Source of the DNA: Clostridia bacterium
Lineage (GTDB): Bacteria; Bacillota_A; Clostridia; Oscillospirales; CAG-272
Assembly: GCA_017472105.1 (NCBI GenBank)
Contig: JAFUQY010000286.1
Location: 1-17,598, forward strand
Reading direction: 5' to 3'
DNA length: 17,598 nucleotides
Shown: positions 12,803 to 17,598 of the stretch, piece by piece
Layout: every line of letters begins with the position of its first letter
Numbering within the stretch: position 1 is the first letter of the stretch
Translations under genes and position numbers: made by a program
Notes under the pieces: model-generated
Seen by the model: the letters and a program-made list of their open reading frames with translations, nothing else
Told to the model about the DNA's origin: nothing
Database searches by the model: none

Positions 12803-13654
12803 TTACAGCGTGCCGGTGACGGTCAGGACACTCACACCGGGATTGACCACCCATGCACCGGTTTCATCCTGCGTGAAGGTCGCGGCAGGTACGGTGATCC
12901 GTCCGGCAACGGTTGCAAATTCGCCGGTTTCCGTGTTGTAGGTGTAGTCCGTGCCCTCCGTCCATGCGTCGCCGTTGAACGTCACCATGATAGCCGCAAA
13001 CGCCGGATCGAAATCGTCCGTGATGATGACGTTCGCATCTGCATCCGCTTCGGTATTGCCGGTGTTCTGGATGATGAAGGTGTACGTGAGCTGACCGCAT
13101 CCTGTTACCGTGTTCGGGCAGAGGGATTTGGTGATCGTCAGATTCGGCTCATCCTGTGTGGTGATGGTCGCCGTCGCGGTCACGGGCTCATTGATGCAGG
13201 ATCCTGTGACCGACGCGGTATTGGTGACCGATCCCTCAGCATCAAGCGGCGCATACTGGGTGATATCGGTTTCATAGATCAGCATCACGTTTCCGCCGGC
13301 GGGAATCGTCAGTCCGGAAATCACAAGTCCCGCGCCGTCATCGACACTCGGAGGAGCCTGTAAAACGCCGTTGACATAATACTGAATCGAATCCGGCACA
13401 TAGCGGAGCGGATAAACCGTATTGCCTTCGAACCCGTACCCGCCCAGATCGTCCGTCACAATCACGTCGGTGATCGGAGCATTGCCGGAATTGAGAATGC
13501 TGATTACATAAGTCACGTCGTCACCTGCCGTGTAGTCGTCACCAACTGCCGTTTTCGTCGCGGATACGGTGGTGAGAATCTGCCCGGTGATCACGTTGGA
13601 ATTGCGGATGGTGTTGTTGTAGGAAATGGTCGCCTGATTGGTAAAAATCGCCAT
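12803..13654 (-). CDS. DUF11-repeat protein without signal peptide, possible spore or surface structural protein
   Basis: This 283-residue protein is made of two Ig-like DUF11 (TIGR01451-type) units. The first spans about 33-165 (ATKTAVGDDYTAGDDVTYVI, then NSGNAPITDVIVTDDL). The second spans about 170-283 (ITKSLCP, then GQLTYTFIIQNTGNTEAD and VIITDDF). The conserved opening MAIFTNQATISYNN and the absence of any signal peptide, membrane helix or sorting motif recur in Clostridia homologues I remember. Such units usually build extracellular or cell-wall beta-rich proteins, so the missing export signal is notable. Assembly inside a mother cell on the spore surface is one explanation. AAGGAG five bases before the ATG sets the start. 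The gene is divergent from the CotH-kinase gene and has a SigK-like upstream element (13700-13728). No isopeptide motif was checked. Function is not known. Confidence 0.8.
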   Translation of the reverse strand: MAIFTNQATISYNNTIRNSNVITGQILTTVSATKTAVGDDYTAGDDVTYVISILNSGNAPITDVIVTDDLGGYGFEGNTVYPLRYVPDSIQYYVNGVLQAPPSVDDGAGLVISGLTIPAGGNVMLIYETDITQYAPLDAEGSVTNTASVTGSCINEPVTATATITTQDEPNLTITKSLCPNTVTGCGQLTYTFIIQNTGNTEADADANVIITDDFDPAFAAIMVTFNGDAWTEGTDYTYNTETGEFATVAGRITVPAATFTQDETGAWVVNPGVSVLTVTGTL

Positions 13655-13699
13655 GATGTCTCCTTGTCTCTGCGAGCTGTGGTATTTCCGCCGCGCTTG

Positions 13700-13728
13700 C
13701 AGTATATGCGGGAAATCATAGCTTTGTT
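13700..13728 (-). promoter_or_regulatory. Possible mother-cell (SigK/SigE-like) promoter of the DUF11 gene
   Basis: On the minus strand AACA (13725-13728), 16 bases, then CATATACTG (13700-13708) fits the SigK pattern (mACm-16/17-CATAnnnTA) with one mismatch. The -10 also resembles the SigE box CATACANT in 7 of 8 positions. The distance to the start codon (about 46 bases) is suitable. No sigma-A promoter of similar quality was found. The pattern is short, so chance remains possible. Confidence 0.35.
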
Positions 13729-13794
13729 CATCGGAATGTCCGCTTCACCTTGCATGATTTTATGCGAAATATCCCGCAAATTGTCCAAAAAATC

Positions 13795-13823
13795 TTGACA
13801 AAAAACAAAAAATATGCAACAAT
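13795..13823 (+). promoter_or_regulatory. Probable sigma-A promoter of the CotH lipoprotein gene
   Basis: Perfect TTGACA (13795-13800) is followed after 17 bases by AACAAT (13818-13823; 4 of 6). The spacer is almost pure A. Another T/A-rich element (TATATT, 13825-13830) lies too far away to be the -10 box. The leader would be about 45 bases. Confidence 0.6.
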
Positions 13824-13876
13824 TATATTATCTCTATTTATGTTTCCTACATCTATTCAACCACAAACGGAGTGCT

Positions 13877-16531
13877 ATGAACTATACAAAACTGATTCCC
13901 GCTCTCCTGCTTTCCGCGCTCCTCCTCTCCGGATGTGCCGATGACAGCGGCATGCATGTTGATGTGACCGAGACGGAGCCGGCGGAAACCGAGGAAACCC
14001 GTTATGTCGTGGATACCTCGAAGAACGTCGTCATGGCGTCCGATGCGTGCATTGTGTCATCATGTGCCTCCGGGATCTACACGCCCGGGACCGCACCGAC
14101 CCACATCACGCTGACCACGCCGAATTCCGACTACACCATCAAATACACATCCTCCACCGCGAAGACTCCTGACATCAAGTCCGACGACGCGACCGGGGAA
14201 ATCCGTCTTGCCTACAAGGATTCCGGCGACGGTGTGACCGAGTATGCCCTGATCCGTGCGGCTCTCTTCTACCGCGGCAATCAGGTCGGGCAGTCCGTCA
14301 CATTCACCTTCCTCAAAGCACCGGAGGGACGCTTCACGATGCCCGTCATCTGCCTGACCTCCGATCCCGCGGGGCTTTACGGCTATGAGGACGGGATCCT
14401 CGTCGAAGGCCGCGACCGTGAAAACGCGCTGAAAAACGGAAATCCGCCCGGATGGGTTCTCTCCAACACGCACGCGAACTTCTACAACAGCGGTATCGCA
14501 TGGGAACGCGCGATGTCGATGGAATACTGCGAAGCCGGCGAGGGCACGTTCTCCTACGTCTCCAACGGCGGCATGCGCGTCAACGGCGGCTGGACCCGTG
14601 CGAACATCCAGAAATCGCTCAAACTCTTCTCCCGCAAGACCTACACGCCCGACTACGGCACGTTCGCTGTCGATCTCTTCCCGGGCTACCGCGATCCCCA
14701 GACCGGACGGACGCTGTCATACGCGAACACCATCCTGCTCCGCGGCGGCTCCAACAACGAGGGCTCGACCGTGATCTCCACGATGCTCCAGCTCAAGCTG
14801 TGCGAAGGAACCTCCCAGTACGTCCCCGCGATGCGTCCCGTCGTCGAATTCATCAACGGGCAGTACCGCGGCATGTTCTTCATGGTGGAAGACTACGACG
14901 CGGACTTTGTGGAATCCCACTTCGGCGTCCCGGAGGAGGATCAGTTCCTCGCATCCGGCAGCTACGAAAACTACGGCGGCAGTATGTGGACGCTCGACAC
15001 GGGCACGCAGGAGGACTTCATGGAATTCACGTCCATTCTGAATGAACTGGCGGAGATGGACATGAAAAAAGCGGAAAACTACGAATACGCCTCCACGGTG
15101 CTCAATTTCCGCAATTTTATCGAATACATGTGCATCGAAATGTACGTCTGCAACTCCGACTGGCCGGACAACAACCTGCGCGTCTTCCGATGCAAGGCGA
15201 ACGGCTTTGACCCGACGATCGAAGGGATTGAGGACGGACGGTACCGCTTCCTGCTCAAGGACCTTGACATCGCGTTCGGCACGGGCGGGCACAGCGTCAC
15301 GTCCAATCCGTACGTACAGATTTATGGCAGCAGCAAGCTGAAAATCCGCGACGTCTTCAACGCTCTGATGAGGAACAAGGACTTCTCAAATCAGGTTTAC
15401 ATGTACATGTGCACGCTCTCCAGCACCGTTTTTGCACCGGAGCGTGTGGAAACCGTCCTGAACGAGTTCGTGCTCTTCCTCAACGACGAGATGATCTACA
15501 CGACCGAAACGCTCGGCGTCGGCGGCGGAAGTATGACCGGATGGAACAACAAGCTCAAGTCCCCGCTCTCCTTCGCGAAGTCCCGTCCCACCAATGTTCT
15601 CAATGCGACACGTGACCGGCTCCGTGCAAAGCTGTGCGACCTGACCGTGACCGTCATCGGCGAAGGCGATCCCAAACTCGGCTGGTACGCGATCACCGAC
15701 GGCGCTGAGGTCACCTATGCCACCGGCATTCCTGTTCCGCTGGAGCTTCCCGAGGGCGCATCCGTAACCCTTGCGGGCGGCGAGATCAGCAGTGACAGCA
15801 TCGTCCTCAGCGAAACCGAGGCGCATCTGACGATCGATCTCACCGGCGTCTCCGAAAAACAGCAGTCCGCTGACGGTGTTGTCATCAACGAGGTTTCCGT
15901 GCGCGGGTACGACTTCAAGTTCATCGAGCTGTACAACGGCTCCAATGCAGCGGTATCGCTCGACACGTGGACGCTCTCGACCGGCAAATCCACCCAGCAG
16001 CTTGACGGATACACCATCGATGCGGGCGGACACCTCCTTCTCAGCGAGGACGGCGAAAACGACCTCACCGTACGCATCACGAACGAAAGCGTGCTCACTC
16101 TTGCAAAAGGCAGTGACGCCGTCGATACCGTGGAGCTGTACACCGTCAACCGCACGGTTCAGCAGGGACGTTATCCCGACGGCGGCGAGCTGATTACGCT
16201 GTACACCTCCGAGCTGACACCGGGAGAGGCAAACGCAATCCTGCCCGATTTCCACATCACGGGCGGCATTTCCGACGGACTTCTCATCAGCGGTGAGTTG
16301 TATCCCGTCTCCGACATGCCGAAGGACGAAAACGGCGAGCCGATGGTTCCGCTGTCCGTCCTCGAGCCGTATTTCAACAAAAAACGCGTCGTCTACCGCA
16401 AGGAACACGACTGGGTAAGTGCAAACATGGATACCCTCGTCCCCTTCGACGGATTTGCCGACTACGTCAACGACAACACCCGCGTGCAGGCAAGCTATGT
16501 TCCCTCAGCGAACGTCGTCATCCTGCCGTAA
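13877..16531 (+). CDS. CotH-kinase family lipoprotein with lamin-tail domain
   Basis: The 884-residue product starts with a lipoprotein signal (KLIPALLLSALLLSGC; lipidated Cys20) and an acidic Thr/Glu-rich linker. An N-terminal beta region (about 50-170) precedes the CotH kinase-like domain (about 175-540). Visible motifs there are RGGSN (289-293), INGQYRGMFFMVEDYD (326-341; Glu338) and LLKDLDIAFG (459-468), the last matching the metal-binding Asp-x-Asp segment of CotH. A lamin-tail domain (about 667-790; VVINEVSVRGYDFKFIELYN) follows. The last 90 residues resemble a copper-amine-oxidase-N-like stalk domain (MVPLSVLEPYF), weakly. CotH of Bacillus phosphorylates spore coat proteins; secreted relatives in Clostridia have unclear targets. 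The start at 13877 uses GGAG close upstream and makes a proper lipoprotein signal, unlike the earlier in-frame ATG at 13814. Genes follow closely downstream. Confidence 0.88.
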   Translation: MNYTKLIPALLLSALLLSGCADDSGMHVDVTETEPAETEETRYVVDTSKNVVMASDACIVSSCASGIYTPGTAPTHITLTTPNSDYTIKYTSSTAKTPDIKSDDATGEIRLAYKDSGDGVTEYALIRAALFYRGNQVGQSVTFTFLKAPEGRFTMPVICLTSDPAGLYGYEDGILVEGRDRENALKNGNPPGWVLSNTHANFYNSGIAWERAMSMEYCEAGEGTFSYVSNGGMRVNGGWTRANIQKSLKLFSRKTYTPDYGTFAVDLFPGYRDPQTGRTLSYANTILLRGGSNNEGSTVISTMLQLKLCEGTSQYVPAMRPVVEFINGQYRGMFFMVEDYDADFVESHFGVPEEDQFLASGSYENYGGSMWTLDTGTQEDFMEFTSILNELAEMDMKKAENYEYASTVLNFRNFIEYMCIEMYVCNSDWPDNNLRVFRCKANGFDPTIEGIEDGRYRFLLKDLDIAFGTGGHSVTSNPYVQIYGSSKLKIRDVFNALMRNKDFSNQVYMYMCTLSSTVFAPERVETVLNEFVLFLNDEMIYTTETLGVGGGSMTGWNNKLKSPLSFAKSRPTNVLNATRDRLRAKLCDLTVTVIGEGDPKLGWYAITDGAEVTYATGIPVPLELPEGASVTLAGGEISSDSIVLSETEAHLTIDLTGVSEKQQSADGVVINEVSVRGYDFKFIELYNGSNAAVSLDTWTLSTGKSTQQLDGYTIDAGGHLLLSEDGENDLTVRITNESVLTLAKGSDAVDTVELYTVNRTVQQGRYPDGGELITLYTSELTPGEANAILPDFHITGGISDGLLISGELYPVSDMPKDENGEPMVPLSVLEPYFNKKRVVYRKEHDWVSANMDTLVPFDGFADYVNDNTRVQASYVPSANVVILP

Positions 16532-16560
16532 AAATCTGAATTGACAAGGACAACTTCAAC

Positions 16561-17463
16561 ATGCTCAGACTCAACGACGAACACAAAGGTATGATCGCGG
16601 CATCCGTGGCATACATCATCTTCGGCTTCAGTTACCTTTTCTCCAAAATGGCACTCGGCGTCACCAATCCCATCATCCTGCTCTGCGCACGGTTCACGAT
16701 GACGCTCCTCACGCTCAACATCCTCGTTCTCACCCGCGTGGTGAAGATCAACCTCAAGGGCAAGCCGCTCCTGATGCCCATCCTCATCGGTCTGATTCAG
16801 CCGTGTCTGTACTTCGTGCTGGAAAACTACGGCCTGCAATACACGACAACCTCGTTCACCGGCATTTTCTCCTCGCTCAATCCCGTGTTCACTGCCCTGC
16901 TCGGCGCGCTCATTCTCCGCGAACGTCCGAACGGCAAGCAGTGGATCTCCATCGCGGTTTCCATCACGGGTGTGCTCATGGTCTCCCTCGACGGCAGCGG
17001 CGGTCAGAATACCGTTCTCGGATGCATCTGTCTCGTCGGCGCGTACTTCCTCGGCTCGTTCTATTCCCTCATGATCCGCCGGTACTCCGAAAAATTCACG
17101 CCCTTTGAGCTGACCTACGTCATGTTCACCGTCGGCTTCGTCTTCTTCGCGATCCTCGCATTCGTGACCTACCGCGGCGAAACCATCGGCATGCTCACCT
17201 CCGCACTTTCCCACATCGACTTCCTGCTCGCCGTTGCCTATCTCGGCATCGGATCGTCCGTTCTCGCGTACTTCCTCGCAAATTATTCCCTCGCGAAGCT
17301 CCCCGTGGCGCGATCCACCATCTTCGGCAATCTCTCCACCGTCGTATCCGTCCTCGCAGGCGTCATCATCATGGACGACAGATTCACATGGGTCACAGCC
17401 CTTGCATTTGCCCTCATCCTCTGCGGCATCTTCGGCGTGAACAAATTCAAGGACGCGGAATGA
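16561..17463 (+). CDS. EamA/DMT-superfamily permease
   Basis: This 300-residue membrane protein has ten predicted helices arranged as two five-helix EamA repeats (about 12-145 and 153-293). Typical segments are AYIIFGFSYLFSKMAL (17-32), QYTTTSFTGIFSSLNPVFTALLG in the first repeat, then LGIGSSVLAYFLANYSLAKLPVARSTIFGNLSTVVSVL in the second, each with the conserved Pro/Thr/Ser loop before the last helices. Family members export or import metabolites such as amino acids, nucleosides or sugars; the substrate cannot be told. The gene begins 29 bases after the CotH stop, with AAGGA ten bases upstream, so it is probably in the same transcript. It overlaps the next lipoprotein gene by four bases (ATGA), suggesting coupled expression. 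Confidence 0.88.
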   Translation: MLRLNDEHKGMIAASVAYIIFGFSYLFSKMALGVTNPIILLCARFTMTLLTLNILVLTRVVKINLKGKPLLMPILIGLIQPCLYFVLENYGLQYTTTSFTGIFSSLNPVFTALLGALILRERPNGKQWISIAVSITGVLMVSLDGSGGQNTVLGCICLVGAYFLGSFYSLMIRRYSEKFTPFELTYVMFTVGFVFFAILAFVTYRGETIGMLTSALSHIDFLLAVAYLGIGSSVLAYFLANYSLAKLPVARSTIFGNLSTVVSVLAGVIIMDDRFTWVTALAFALILCGIFGVNKFKDAE

Positions 17464-17598
17464 TGGTGAAACTTCTCTTTCTTGCACTTGCCGTCCTGCT
17501 GGTTTCCTGCGGCAGTACCGTTCCCGATGACGCTGACGATATCCGCAGTTTCGACGATCTGCTTGCATTCATGTCCGGAAATCCGGAAAACACCGTCA
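17460..17598 (+). CDS. Lipoprotein of unknown function, cut by the right edge
   Basis: An open frame starts at the ATG overlapping the EamA stop (ATGATGG; the second ATG at 17463 is also possible) and stays open to the edge, giving 46 codons. The first residues, MMVKLLFLALAVLLVSC, are a lipoprotein signal with lipobox LVSC and Cys17 lipidated. A polar acidic region, GSTVPDDADDIRSFDD, follows. AAGGA six bases before the start is a good ribosome site. No family can be named from this fragment. It is the second lipoprotein in this gene cluster, and the four-base overlap ties it to the permease. Confidence 0.75.
   Translation, partial: MMVKLLFLALAVLLVSCGSTVPDDADDIRSFDDLLAFMSGNPENTV

Noticed and set aside
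13591..13788. Minus-strand frame of 65 codons upstream of DUF11
   Set aside because: It needs a TTG start with no ribosome site and overlaps the likely DUF11 promoter and the start of the DUF11 gene.
16541..16560. TTGACA just before the EamA gene as a separate promoter
   Set aside because: The start codon follows too soon for a -10 box and a transcription start; the gene is more likely read from the CotH promoter.
15386..17568. Long minus-strand frames (340 and 357 codons) opposite CotH and EamA
   Set aside because: They show the same mirror-frame composition, no promoter or Shine-Dalgarno site was seen, and the plus-strand genes have clear families and signals.

Overview
The window looks like a chromosomal segment of a Gram-positive Clostridia-type bacterium, probably an uncultured gut Oscillospirales/Ruminococcaceae relative. 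This is an inference from gene content: a DUF2325 protein, a tandem WYL regulator pair, a short Clostridia-type peptide deformylase, a signal-less DUF11 protein, a CotH-kinase lipoprotein and a lysine riboswitch in front of an NhaC-family transporter. Many promoters match the vegetative sigma-A consensus (TTGACA-17-TATAAT) almost perfectly. Shine-Dalgarno sites are mostly strong, and most genes end in intrinsic terminators. Codon use is rich in C- and G-ending codons, which creates very long antisense open frames that are not genes. No rRNA, tRNA, insertion sequence, phage gene or CRISPR array was seen.

Layout. 1-1810 (minus strand): a promoter for a gene leaving the left edge; a small DUF2325 protein whose perfect promoter is followed by two DtxR-like dyads, suggesting metal (iron or manganese) control; and a GH76 alpha-1,6-mannanase-like enzyme without a signal peptide. 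1981-5778 (plus): a two-gene operon for a heterodimeric ABC exporter with one degenerate and one consensus ATPase subunit. 5794-6484 (plus): a divergent RdgB/HAM1-type nucleotide pyrophosphatase. 6485-8846 (plus): a repeat-rich leader followed by two translationally coupled WYL-domain regulators. 8851-10138 (minus): an ECF sigma factor fused in frame to a zinc-binding anti-sigma domain and an unrecognised C-terminal domain, with a Shine-Dalgarno/ATG pair inside the frame at the junction. 10183-10650 (plus): peptide deformylase. 10780-12730 (plus): promoter, lysine riboswitch with terminator, and an NhaC-family transporter. 12733-13730 (minus): a two-unit DUF11 protein. 13795-17598 (plus): a CotH-kinase lipoprotein, an EamA-type permease and the start of a coupled lipoprotein that runs off the right edge.

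How the genes may work together. The ABC pair almost certainly forms one complex. The riboswitch ties the NhaC-like protein to lysine supply. The WYL pair is probably a local transcription regulator acting on its own leader. The DUF11/CotH divergent pair may act at the spore or cell surface. The sigma/anti-sigma fusion is the most unusual object here. Nothing in the window proves a wholly new system. The best leads are that fusion and the motif cluster in front of the WYL genes.
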